Source: Formicarius rufipectus (taxonomy: Eukaryota > Chordata > Aves > Passeriformes > Formicariidae). From it: 64,000 nucleotides of DNA. The stretch's first letter is position 1. Each line of letters opens with the position of its first letter. Positions 1 through 11,800 of this stretch are shown here, one piece after another. The DNA lies in NCBI GenBank assembly GCA_013399695.1, contig VXAU01003995.1, forward strand, positions 61,728-125,727. The letters are read 5' to 3'. The notes under the pieces were generated by a model. The model had not been told where the DNA came from, made no database searches, and saw only the letters and a list, made by a program, of their open reading frames with translations. The position numbers were made by a program, and so were the translations under genes.

Positions 1-453
1 TTTTTTTTTTTGTTTGTTTCTATGAGATTCTCTGTTGCTGAACTGGTGATATGAGTTTAAATTAAGGAAAATCTGTACCTGTGTACTTAAGGTATAAAAA
101 ATCCATGTTATAGTTATTTTTGACACTTTGATCTCTTTGACTCAAAGCCCCATGAAATATCCAATTGCACTTCTGACTTTTTCCTACTGTAACAGTGAAA
201 AACCACGAGAGTGTTCTGAACTTGAGGAGTTTTTACTGCTCATACTTTGCTAGTCATGCTCAATGTACTTAAAAATGAAGTGGTAAACTCATGTCTTGAT
301 TTTGGGGGATTTGTACACTAAAAATACAAATTTACTCTTAAATTTTGCTAGGAAAGACTATTTGGAACACTTGGAAATTAGAGCATCTTGTGCCAAAGAT
401 ATTTGCAAACAGCCATGGCTGTGAGGTAATTATTTTTTAATTTTGATACTTAC
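1..453. other. AT-rich non-coding sequence
   Basis: The window opens inside a T-run followed by TTTG units, so its first bases belong to a low-complexity tract cut by the window edge. The rest has no open frame of note and no recognisable repeat. If the 98-nt minus-strand exon candidate immediately to the right is real, this stretch begins with the intron downstream of its donor. Confidence 0.6.
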
Positions 454-551
454 CTTACATTATTGGATTTAACTTGACCTGATATAGTATCTTGTGCATA
501 CATGATATGACATATACAGTTAAACTCAGTTCCATTTTGCATCTTGAACAA
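454..551 (-). other. Candidate internal exon, 98 nt
   Basis: On the minus strand a pyrimidine-rich acceptor (CTCCTTTTATCAG) precedes a 98-nt segment that ends in a full-consensus donor (TAAG then GTAAGTA). The segment is open in the frame that begins at its first base and reads LFKMQNGTEFNCICHIMYAQ followed by 13 more residues. It has an N-G-T sequon and two close cysteines, as an extracellular domain exon might. I do not recognise a protein family. The frame stays open to the right for about 30 codons past the acceptor, so openness alone is weak support. No partner exon was identified. It could equally be a decoy pair of splice sites. Confidence 0.22.
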
Positions 552-3146
552 CTGATAAAAGGAGCATGGCTTGTTTGTGAAAGATAAAAATTGCTTATCA
601 TTAAAAAACTTTAAATTATGTTTACTTTCATTACTTAAGAAACTCAAGAATTAAAACCGTCTTCAGCACTCAAAGCTATTTTTAAGGCTGACTCAATATA
701 TACGTTATTTTCTAATTTGATAATAGATATTTTGATTTGTATTCTAAAAGACCTTCACTGACTTGAAGGAATTTTCATTGACCACTGTCTGAAATTGTTG
801 CCATTAGAAATTTTACATGTCTCAGCCTTTTCAGCTTGTTGACCTCTATTCAAAGTAAAGAATTTTTACACTCCTCTTGGTTTAGTTTTAAAGTAAGAAA
901 AAAAGAAGGGAGAAATGCTAGCAGTGATAAATCTGTGTAAATTATTAGTATGTCTGTGTTTTAAATATTAATGCATAATATTCAGTCCTGAAGGATAGAA
1001 GCTTTATGGAATAAGCTTTTCTATTCTTTTTATTGGATTTCAATAACTAGCACCTTGCAGTTTCTCTGAATTGCTTTTTTGTAATCTGTGGGTACTCCAG
1101 AAAGTCTCTAGAGTTCACAAATTGCAACTGTCAAGTGTTTGCAAAAATAATATCCCACATAGATGGAAAGAATTAAATGTTCTGATGGCTGAGTTATGTC
1201 TCTGCAACAGGGTCTGTATAAAGGGATGCAGAAACTGCCAGAGACCTAGGCCAGCTTCCAAAACTAAGTCGATAAATTGTTCCCAAGAACTGCATCTCAG
1301 TAAGGATAACTTGATGGAAAGCAGAACTTTCTGTTTTATGAGCACATTGTGAAGATATTGTCCTTTTTTATTGGAACTCAAAAATCTTTATCCTAAGATT
1401 TTGCCCATTGATTGGGAGAAATTGTAAAACACTGGATTTACACAAATCCAGTTCACCACCTGTTAAGATTGACTGGATTCTGAAAGCAGAACATTGACTT
1501 CAGCTTTGGTTTGATCCTCCACACCACCTTGGTATGACTGAGGAACTTAAGGTACAGACAATGATAAGGAACTTATGTACTGACAAATGATGATGTGCAA
1601 AATATGAATAATTAGCTGGGACAATGCAATGTCAGGTGGTAGCACCAGAAGGCATATTGCTGAGAATTTAAATAGAATAATAAAATCTTAGTACAATATA
1701 GCCAAAGTTGCCTTTGTGTGATTAAACAACAGCAAAAAGACAAAAAAGATGCAAGAGAGTGGAAATGGTGATGGAGCAGGGGAAGGAGAGATTCGTGTCA
1801 GTAGATTTTCTTCCAGTTGTTCCTAAAAGGCTGGATTGCTCTTGCCTCTGCAGACTGGATAATTATTCAAGATCCAGAGTTGTTTTACCCTGTATCATGG
1901 ACCACAGCTGCTTGTGCCATGTAGTCAGTGTTGGTCTTCAATTTATTTCCATATTTGTGCCATTTAAAATCTAGGAGCTGTACTCCAAGGACTCTAAAAG
2001 ATTTGTACATATAACTGCAACATTTTTTGTAAGGTTTTTTAGGAAGTTTTAAGCAAGAAAGAAAATTACCCTGAAGTCCATATTTCCATCTTATTTCCCT
2101 GTTCTGTGACTTTGGTGTGGTCTGTCTAGGTAATGTGGGAAAGGAGCACAGAACCAGAGAGCTTTTCCTCTGTGCAGTGGCACCGTACATGGAGAATCCT
2201 TCAAATACAGATGGAAATTGTTCCTTCTCTCTTCTAAGGATGCTTACATAAGCTGTATAGATTGTAAAATATGCAGATCATTCATACGCAATCTAGTAAA
2301 TTGCCAGCACCAAATTTGAACTTTTATTCAATAGTGGATAGTCAGAATAGATAAATACTTCCTTACCTTACTGCAACACAGGAAAAAGATAGCCAGTACT
2401 ACACAAAATGAGGATAAATAGAAGGAACTTTGCTATTTTATGTGGCTGCACAAATTACTAACATACAAAAAAATCTTTAAAAGAAAGTTATTTTTTCTAA
2501 TTTAGGGTCAATAAATAAAACCAAAAGAGCTAGTTTTCAAGTGATAAATCTCTAAAGCTTAGCATAAAATCTCAGAAAAGGCAATTTATACTGTGGGCTT
2601 CAACCATAATTTTCTTTCTTTATGTGCAAAACAGTCTAAGAAGTTTAATACATAATTCATGTATGTGAGTAAATTTATTTATTTTGATGGCATAGAACAA
2701 TATTGTCTAAATAGAAAAGGATGTGAAAGCACAGCTACTCTGTAGTATCATAAGATAGCATTCATTATCTTCAAATGTATTCTCTGTGTGTTGTCAATGG
2801 ATGATTTAATATAATGCAGCCCCATTGCTAGGCTTCTTTATGCCACACAAGCTTTAAAAGGCATTATCTGGCTAAAAGACAGAGATGGCCTTATTTAGAG
2901 CTCTACTTACTATCTGATCTCTGAAAGTGAAGGGAGAAAAAGCCCACAGACTATAGGTTTTTAATGCTAAAGGAAGATATTTAAAACCATTAATTTAAAG
3001 CTTAGAAATCTTCCACTGGTCATGGGAGGTTCAGATGATATATAAAGGGAACAATTTCGTAATTTAAATTCTTACCCACTGTTATTATTTTGTTAGCAAC
3101 ATTTTCAGCTTATTTCATGTAAATTCCTGTCTTCCTTATTTCACAG
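552..3146. other. Non-coding stretch, one small hairpin
   Basis: Short open frames here, at most about 100 codons, have no recognisable motifs. At 1431-1452 there is a perfect 9-bp hairpin (ACTGGATTT, 4-nt loop, complement). A possible 32-nt minus-strand exon near 2350-2390 has reasonable splice-like edges but nothing else. No transposon relic was recognised. Confidence 0.55.
1431..1452. repeat. Perfect 9-bp inverted repeat, 4-nt loop
   Basis: ACTGGATTT at 1431-1439 and its exact complement AAATCCAGT at 1444-1452 flank the loop ACAC. It is a short DNA or RNA hairpin; no flanking context shows a function, and it is too short to be a pre-miRNA. Confidence 0.85.
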
Positions 3147-3197
3147 TGGACTAAGAGGTGCTTCAGGAATACCAGCAAGTCAAATACAGGCATCCAG
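3147..3197 (+). other. Candidate cassette exon, 51 nt
   Basis: A strong acceptor (CCTGTCTTCCTTATTTCACAG, here described as a pyrimidine tract ending in CAG at 3144-3146) precedes 51 nt ending in CAG, followed by GTAAAA at 3198. The length is a multiple of three. Two frames are open: one reads WTKRCFRNTSKSNTGIQ, the next reads GLRGASGIPASQIQAS. The second begins with three Gly-X-Y triplets but the pattern then breaks, so collagen is not supported. No neighbouring exon was found in a compatible frame. Among the two-sided exon candidates in the window this has the best acceptor, but chance occurrence remains the default. Confidence 0.22.
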
Positions 3198-5702
3198 GTA
3201 AAAAAGTGATGTTATATACCCTAAGCAAAACAACATTTTTTTTATAAAAGCAGTCCAAGTGTTTAAAAAAAAAGAAAGTCCGACATCTGTTCAGTGGATG
3301 TCACAGTAACACCAAAGGATTGGTGATTTAGTTTTTATCCATTTCCAGGGCTGCAACATCAGAAGTCCTCCTGCAAACTTTGAGAGCTCAAACCTCCAAG
3401 AACACACTGGGCAAGGTGGTGGAGATTGTCTGAATGGACACAGTACAAAACACCTTTTGTTTTAAAGACAGGGCATGCTGTTTCTCAAAGTGTTCACAGC
3501 TTCTCATCACCGAAGTGATATTTTGAGAGTCTTATCTACATTAGGTAGAACTCATCTGCTTAAGCTGTTTCAGAAAAACATGTACTGATGGCTCAAATCA
3601 GTTGACAGGGCAAGAAACTCTTTGGATGCCAGGCAGGGAAAAGCAGAGTTACAGGGGGATGTTGTTTACTGAAGACTAGAAGATATATTTTTTTTTTTTA
3701 AAGATTCTTGTGAAAGAATTATACAAGCAGGCAAATAGTAGATCAGCCACGTATTATAGCACCTGGCATGATTACATAAATTTTCACACTTCCCTAAAAT
3801 TGTTGCTAACTTCTCAGATTTGTTTGATTGTCCTGCATGAAGGATGTTTTATGATATGCATCAATTGTTATTTCACACATAATAAAAGCAAGCACTGTTC
3901 ATTTAAAGGGTTAAGATTTTTGTTATGGTCTCATAGTTTTGATGTATTTCATTCAGAATTTGGCTGAGCTGGTGTTATTTCAGGATCCTTTATTGAAGAA
4001 ATTGTTTGCCCACAAAATGATGTGGTGTCTTGTAACAGGTCCATTTCTTGCTCAGTGCCAATTCATTGTATCCAGAAGCTGATGTCTGAGCTGAAAACAC
4101 AGAAGTCAACATTATTTAAGGCTGTTTTGATCTCCATAACATTGTTGGCTGTAACTTCTTATCCCAGTAGTATTGTCATTGAGGGTACAGGAATGACCTG
4201 CTGGAGAATTTCCAAATAGGCTTGTGCTTGTGATTCATTATTCATTAAAGGAGACAATCTATACAGGGTTTTTAGGGTAGTCTAGTATGATGTGCTGCTT
4301 TCTTCCTCATCCCTTGTTATCTTTTCTGCTGATCAGAAACAGAGACTGAGTTTTCTGGGATACCAGGACAGCTTGATTAAAACAAAAGGCAAGAATATGA
4401 GCTTTAAAAAAAGAAAGGCCTTGTTTTACAATGAGAAGTTAGGAATATGTAGAACGACCTTAAGTAACAGAACTCAAGCCAAGAGCCATGTCCCCACAAT
4501 GCAGATGTTTACTTGCTGGTACTTGCTCCACCTCAGCACCTAGGCAATAGCCAGAGGTGGTCCTGGAATGGCTTTTCTCATTGCCCTTGGATGAAGGGCA
4601 GAGACCCAGAAGGTGATACTTGATTCCCCAGGTGAAAAAAGCAAAACACGTGACTCTGAACTGACAAGGGCAGAGGAGGCGTCTGTTGGACAAATCTGGT
4701 AAAATAAACTAAATTATTTATGACAGTGATGAATATTGTGGTGTGAAAAGAATGAGTAGTAGGAAAAATATTAATAAACAAATTATTAAAGGCAGATGAA
4801 AGGAAAAAGTGAAAGAGATGAAGATATATTTCTACAGTTACTGAAGTTATTCTGGTGTCTCTGTTTTGTGTTCAAATGTCTCTATAACAGATATTTTAGC
4901 AAGGAGCTAACAAAAGATATTCCTTCTCTCATACTAAGCATCTCTCAGACAAAAAATAATTTTAATAAGTGATGTGAGTCAGCACTTTATTCACTGTCCA
5001 GACTTTAAGAAGACAAGGTACTCAGTTCTTGATTAGTCATATACCTAAGTTGAGTGGCAAAGGCATAATTTTAATATAAATATTTAAGGTTTGTGCTCTG
5101 TAAGTAGTGAACGATGCTAATGAATTTTGAATTTTTAATAATTTAGGTCTCATCTGAAATATATGGCATCTGTAACTGTTTGAAAACGTTTTAGTTTCTC
5201 GTATGCAAAGACCGTAGTTCAACAAGTTACTTATTCATGTGCATGGTTTAATGTGTGGATACTCATTGATTTTAGCTTAAACTTTTAATCTTTGAATCTT
5301 AAATGTGTTTAATTGCATTTCTGAATCAAGGCCAGAGTTGTTTAAAAGATACCTTAAATTTAGTTCTTTGGGGTACTATAACACTCAATTAAAATTTGTA
5401 AATAACTTAGCATGACATCAGTCATTACCCATTATTAATTTTACTGACAAGCATAATATAAAGGTGTCTGTACCAGAATTGGAACATGCTTTGCTTTGCA
5501 ATGATTCCACTGTGTACCAGCCAAGGAGGAAATGAAGGTTTGAGGCATTTTCCTGTGGCAGTGTTTTCCACCATGACTAGGACACAGGCCTCTCCCACAA
5601 CCACAATGTTGAAAGAGGGATATATAGGCTATAAAATGAGGGAGAAAGCATTCACAGACTCATGGGGGAAGAAAAGACAATTGTAGAAGTGGGATATGAC
5701 AT
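3198..5702. other. Non-coding stretch
   Basis: Many short frames on both strands near 4.3-4.8 kb overlap each other and show no domain. There are several AATAAA or ATTAAA hexamers, as expected by chance in AT-rich DNA. No repeat element was recognised. Confidence 0.6.
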
Positions 5703-5864
5703 GATTTTCTTGGTTTGGTTTTTTGGTGTTGGTTTTTTCTTTCGTGTGTGGTTTTTTGTTGTTGTTTGGTTTGGTTTGGGGTTTTTTTGTTGTTTTTGTT
5801 TTGGGGTTTTTTGTGGGGTTTTTTGTGTTTTTTGTGGTTTTTGTTTGTTTGTTTGTTTTTTAAA
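5703..5864 (+). repeat. T/G-only low-complexity tract (about 160 bp)
   Basis: The plus strand is almost entirely T and G, with GGTTT units near 5767-5782, later GGGG runs and a terminal run of TTTG units. Four or more GG runs lie within 20 bases, so a two-tetrad G-quadruplex is possible on this strand. The minus-strand complement translates to a Lys/Asn/Thr/Gln-rich peptide that should not be taken for a protein. Confidence 0.9.
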
Positions 5865-6993
5865 TAAGGCAAAAGCTCTCGTGACATCATTTAATCTGTA
5901 ATTGTAAATAAACTGTGCATAGGAGTAAAGTAACCCTCTAGGGTCAGGCCTGAAACTAATCAGAGCTTATTTGAGTGAGGGGAGTTACAACAGAGCTTTT
6001 GCACATAGAGGCTTAGTTACTCAGAAATGTCTCCTCTGATGGAAAGCAAAAAAAAGAAGCCAACTTGAAAGATATTGTACCCTTTGACAGTCAGTACAAT
6101 CCTGTCAGTAATTAAAATGGATCTCAGTATTGGTCATGTGACTGAAGTTAGTTCTGCACCAGATTCCTGGCTCAGTGAACAAAACTTGAGAGTGTGTCAC
6201 TTTGAAGATAAAATAGTCTCTCTCAGGAAGTACTGTCAAAAGTCTGATGAAATGAAGTGCTGAAGTTTGACTGGTTCTTTAGTTGTGCTTTGACTGCAGA
6301 GTCCTTTGGGTTATTCTTTATTAATCTAAAGAAATCACACCTTCTGGCTATTTCACAGTTTGAATTGCTAAACAAGCCTGGCTGCTCGATTTCTAATTCC
6401 AAAGGAGTCCTCCAGATCATGTGAATGACCTCAGGCAGTATTGCTAGTACCTGGAAACATTCTCCAGATTTAGTTACTAGCACTGGAGTCAATATTACAG
6501 AGGCTTATTTGAGGAAATTCTTTGCATCCAGAAAAGTCACAATAGCAGTACTTGACTTTTTGGGGATCAAACTGCAGTTCTGGGCTCATTCCACAGTTTT
6601 GGACTTAATCTTAAATTCAATGATTATGATGTGCTCTTGATGCTATATTAGCATGGCATTGAAATTCCGGACTCTTCCAAATTAGCCATAGTCACCAGGT
6701 TTCTTTGGTGTTGAAGTATCTGCGCAGTCTCCACACGGAGACTGTGAAGGCTTCACCTTCCCACATGGAACTTCTAAAACCTTATATACAACAGGTATAC
6801 TGAGTTGAAAAATCCTTCTTACAGAGTACAAAGGAGAAGGTGACTTTTTTATATAGTTTCTTACTCTGTGCCTCCGCAGAGACCTTAATTCAGTTGCTAT
6901 CCCAAAATACCAATCAAACAATAACAATGGTAGTTGCTAATGATTTGTGGGGTCTGGAGAATCATCATGGGATTATTAGGAGAGATTTTTATA

Positions 6994-7015
6994 TTTATAT
7001 TTTTTTAAATATAAA
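6994..7015. repeat. AT-rich inverted repeat
   Basis: TTTATATTT at 6994-7002 and AAATATAAA at 7007-7015 are exact complements around a 4-T spacer. In DNA this favours cruciform or breathing behaviour. No other signal accompanies it. Confidence 0.8.
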
Positions 7016-7479
7016 GATATTTACTTTATATCACTGTGTTGACAAAAAGCTGCCAAAGCCAAGCCTGAAGTCGTAGTCCTCATCCTACTGAGTAATTGGT
7101 TGGACTTTTAAAGTTTTATTATTTCACTGATGTGCTTACTGAATGTTGAAGTTACTTAATGCTTTAGAATGCAATGTATTTTGTCTAGATCTATTCATCC
7201 CAGAAGGCAGAGGTTTTGATTTCCTCCTTTTTATGCTACTCAGTATAGAGTAAAAGCAGACTGGAGAAGAATTCAAGAGGTTGATGTATATATTCTCTTG
7301 AGAGTTTTTCATGTTAAAGACATTTGGCTCAAATTTCTTTAAAGTTCTTTTCTGTTTCCTTTTGTTTGGTTGGTTGTTTTGTTTTGGGGTTTTTTTAACA
7401 TTTAAATTATACCGAGTAATTCTGCTCTAATAATAACTTGTCTGAAAATGAATGTTATTTTTTCTGTCTTTATTAGCAG

Positions 7480-7507
7480 TGATTCCTGATGTAAAACATT
7501 GTGGAAG
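7480..7507 (+). other. Candidate microexon, 28 nt
   Basis: A long pyrimidine-rich acceptor ends in TTATTAGCAG at 7479. The following 28 nt end in GGAAG with a GTGAGA donor at 7508. Only one of three frames is open and it reads IPDVKHCG. A length that is not a multiple of three would shift the frame if the exon were skipped. No partner exons were located. Confidence 0.17.
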
Positions 7508-8122
7508 GTGAGAGACTTGCAACACAGTAGATTATTCATTAGCTGTTCCAGTGAGAAGTTTGGTGGAAAACCATTCTAATGTATTGATTATATGTTTTGA
7601 GTAAAAGGAGTTTAACATTTTTGATAAAATCCTAGTTGATCTGAATATTTTTTTTATCCCTTTAAAAAGGATTTCTGTGGAACATCTTTTTTTAAAAGTA
7701 GTGTCTACAAGATCTCTCCATCCCTGCTTTGCAGGTTTGCTTCCCTAGAGCCACTGTCCAAGCCTTGGACCCTCCAGGTTCTTGATGTCATTTCAATGGT
7801 CTTTCATCCAATGTGTTGTCCTTTTGATTTCTTAATATCTACAGAATCTCATAGCTCAAACCTGCTTCAGTAGCACCTCTTAGTCCATTGTCCTGCTGGT
7901 TCAAGTCCTCCTGATGAAGCCTACTCAGAAGGAGTTTGGGGCAGTCAGCAGGAGGCAGTGAAAAGGTGCAGCATTTCAGACTCTTAGAAATCTGGAACAA
8001 ATTACTCAAATCAAACTGCAAAGCCAAATTTTAGTCACAGTGTTGAGCCTGACCCGTCCTACCCAAATAAATCCTTAATTAATATGGATATTATTGTCAA
8101 TGCAGACCTTGGTGTGTGGAGC

Positions 8123-8139
8123 CATCGTGGCCCACGATG
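8123..8139. repeat. 17-nt palindrome CATCGTGG-C-CCACGATG
   Basis: Eight base pairs are perfectly complementary around one central base, with two CpGs in an otherwise CpG-poor area. It could be a dimeric factor site; nothing else supports that. Confidence 0.8.
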
Positions 8140-8435
8140 CTTCTCGTAGGTTTGATAGTCTGCACTGCATCTTACAGTCCCACAGCTGTTGCTGGTACCT
8201 AGGCTGACTTAAAGTTTACATGTACATCTTTTTGCAATATAGTATAATAGTTGTATCCTGAGGCTGGCAAGAGTTTTCCATGGGAAAACATTGCCTAATG
8301 GAAATATCTGTTTTCTGTGATAAAAAGTCAATATTTTTCACTGAAAAATCTAATGAAAATGAAACCTTGTATTCTGGGAAAAGATCTGCAGGGCAAAACA
8401 AATTCTAATAAACTTTGTGACTTATATTAAAACAT

Positions 8436-8835
8436 TTATTTGTTTCCCCTCCCTCTATTTCCACTCACTTCTTTCTCATTTCTCCTCATGCCAACTGTGC
8501 CACTTTAAGACCCTCACAGTCCCTTATCATATTCTTTCTTTCAGTTCATTTGTTATCTCCTCTGCCTGCACCAAACACTTCTTATCTCACTGTGTTTTCA
8601 TGTGTTATCTCCTGCTACAAAATAAACCCTTCCATTTGCGAAAGATTTACACAATCTCCTTTTTTCTCAGTTGTTTCTGAATCATTACTTTTTGCTTATG
8701 ATCTTCAGACTTACACCTTTGGCAGTAAACCCTATTTATTCCTTCATTTATTAGATTCTTACTGTCCCTTGGGTAATCCTGTTCTTTGCCTTTCCTTTGC
8801 ATTGTAAATTCCTTTTGTATTGGTTCTCCAAGAAT
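8436..8835 (+). repeat. Pyrimidine-skewed (C/T-rich, G-poor) tract
   Basis: The plus strand is strongly C+T biased. I counted 27 G in the 300 bases 8461-8760, about 9 percent. The skew keeps two plus-strand frames open (from 8417 and 8550) rich in Ser, Phe, Leu and Cys, which is the expected translation of such a tract. There is no short repeat period. Confidence 0.7.
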
Positions 8836-11800
8836 TTATAGAGCATCTGTTGCTCTGACTCTGTGCCTGGCTTTCTGTTAATGATATTTGAGCTGATTTA
8901 TTTAAATCAATGACAAGTGAACAACTGTATGACCTTCAGACATGCTCTGAAATGGGGGAGTGAACATTCTGGATGATCAACAGTTTTCACTGGAGTCACC
9001 AGAAGACTACATTATTTTTTGTGTAAGGGAGGAATAAGATTGTGATGTTAAACTACAAGTTCATGAATCTTGATCCAAAAAAAGTTAATTTCATTTTAAT
9101 GTCGCATTTGTGACCATTCCCGTGCTAAATCAAAGTCTGTTGGTATTGTTCCCGAGAGGAAATACTGCTTATGTAGATTCATTTTTTTCTGAGTATGAAA
9201 GGCCACAAATATTTCCAGAATGCTAATGACATTTAACACTGTAGTTGTTGTGTTGCATGATACACTGTGCTGTTATTTTTCATTTTATTCCTGTCCTCTT
9301 TTGCCTTCTTCAGAGCAATAGAAAATAAAATTAAAAATGTTAAAGCTTGATTGTCTTCTCAGAGGTGAAATAGTGCCTAGATGGAAAAGAATGATCTCCT
9401 GACTGAATGATATTCTGTAACTGAGGTGCTGAGAGTAATTCTTTAAAATCCTGCTAAAACAAACACACGACTCCCCTCTAAATTTCTTTTTTGATAACAG
9501 TGTTTTATGAAGCATGGAGCACAAGCTGCAAAGCAAAAAAAAAGTGATGTCTAAGGAAAATGTGTCTGGGGCTTGTTTCATTTGTTTGATGGCACTTTAG
9601 TACCTTACAGACATAGTTTTGACAGCTCCCATTTCCTTCCCACTCTAAATCCACTGTATTTTCATTTACTAATAACAGAATTTTATACTTTCTGTTGCAC
9701 ACTCCTGATTTTTCAGAAGTTGTTAGGAAAGGAAAAAATTATTTCACTAGATTTCAGAAATTATTATGACAAATGCTAAAATAGCATTTCAGGCCAAATT
9801 GTCTATTGCCGGTTTTTCATGGAATTACACAAGCAAAGAACTTACCCTGTTATAACTCCAGCTGTTTTGGATATCACAGAAATGACCAGTAAATGAAGTA
9901 GTGCCACCTAAGTTAAGACAGTGGTGACCTTATTAATGCAGAGTGGTTCTATAGGATTTTCTGACATGATTGATGAGCCTCCAAATTTTGGGACCTGCAC
10001 ACTGTTGACAAGCCTCTGAATTTCTCCAGCTGTATTCTTAGCAGAAGGCAGCTCAGCTGCAGCTTGGTTGTCACAGATTTGAGGGCAGCTGGTGGTTGGG
10101 AGAACATAGTTTAGCAAGCAGAGAGCAGAATATGCCCTCATAGGAGCCTGCCACCATTGCTGTGCTAATCAAAGTGCTCTTTACCTCAGGCAGGAGTTTG
10201 GAACCACAAATCCTGCACTAAGTCTATGGAAAACTACCAGTGGAACAAGACTTTAATCATAACATAGAATGTATTTACCAATCCTGCAGTACAACATATG
10301 ATTTCTTATAGACAAATAAGTTATTTCATAGCAAGATGGTGCATTACCCAATTTAGCAAAATATACTTCTCATTCTAATTGATAGTATCATTAAGGATAA
10401 TTTTTTTCCTAGTCAGATCTTAGAAGTGGAACTTGAAAATTAGAGTCATTAAATAAAACTTATGGCTTCATTTCTGGAGTGTTTGAAACACAGTGAGTGG
10501 TCCATGTGCCTAGCCATAAAGGGCCTAATTTTACTAGAAATGCTCTGGGCTATCCACAACACTTTCTAAGAGCTTGCAGAACACCCAAGACCTACATGAG
10601 TCTTGTTTAGGCTAACAGCAGGGAGACAATTCAGGTCACTAGGAAGAGTCCACCTAGCTCACCACTGACTGTTTTGCTTAGATCACTTGACTGTAACAGG
10701 ACTGTAAACACAGAGACCTTGATACAGCTGATATACCTGTGTGGGCTCACAGAGATGACCTGCACCTGCCAGAGTGGTGGCTGAAGGCCAGGTGGACTTA
10801 CTGTAGCACATGTATGTGACATCAGACACAGACCTTAATTCATGTGTAGATGCCTAAATTCAGATGTATTAAGCTGTGAGCTGAATGCAATCCCTGCTGT
10901 GCATCTCACTAAAACAGAAAACTGTTTCTTGAATACCATTTATGTTGCATTCTTTCCTTAAAAAGTATTTGAATAACTGTGACTAATGTTAGCGTTTTTT
11001 TTCTCTAAAAGTAACTATGACTAAGAATATTTATACCTGGTCTTCATCCAGGATGTCTCTGCTGTTCAGTGGATGAAAGGGCATCTCTATCACAGGAGAG
11101 AAGGCACCACAAACTGCCTTGATAGCAAACAGCAATGGGCTGAGAAGGTGAATGCCCCACCTCCATAGCATAATTGCAACTTATTTTTTCTCATATAGTT
11201 TACAGAACTTGATAAAACAAATCCTGTGAACATCAGATTGCAGATTTTTCTTCCCCAGAAGTGTGCAGACTATCCATATGTATTTTGATGGTAAATGCTG
11301 AATTTTTCATTTGACCTTTTGAATTTCTCTGGGTTTAACAGTATTTGGGATCCCAAGAAAACTATAAACCTTCACCACTTCAATGAGAAGGTTTCAATAT
11401 TCTACTGAGTGTTTACATGAAGCTGTGAATGCAAATGAGACTATGGAGTCCTTGTTTGATGTATGCAAATTCTCTCCTCATGTGTAGCTTAATAACCACC
11501 AGTGTGGTTCTCCAGAGGTCAATAATGTGCTCTCATTTTGTGTTTGTACATCAGAGATACCATTGGAAATTTATGTGCAAAAGGAGGTATTTTTTTCTCC
11601 CCTGACCTTGCTATTGTTTCTAAAACAAAAAATAAGGAACAGTTTGTAAATCTATTCTTCCAGACACACCTGTCCACAAAGTCTTTTTTGAGTCACTCTT
11701 TACCATTACTAACCTTCACTTCGCTTGTATTTCTGGTTTTCAGTGCTAAAATGAATGGGGGTAATGATCTCCCTCACAAAGGCATGGGAAGTATTATTTG

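Larger units (their letters stand above)
5865..8435. other. Non-coding stretch with AT hairpin and a small palindrome
   Basis: It contains an AT-rich 9-bp inverted repeat (6994-7015), a smaller T/G-rich patch (7348-7397), a 28-nt exon candidate (7480-7507) and a CG-containing palindrome (8123-8139). Open frames near 6.2-7.0 kb overlap on opposite strands and show no domain. Confidence 0.55.

Noticed and set aside
5660..5901. Open frames on both strands over the 5.7 kb tract
   Set aside because: Pure simple-sequence translation (Phe/Gly/Val on one strand, Lys/Asn/Gln on the other).
10663..10701. 39-nt minus-strand segment with acceptor and donor
   Set aside because: One of several such pairs; no partner, no motif, best treated as decoy splice sites.
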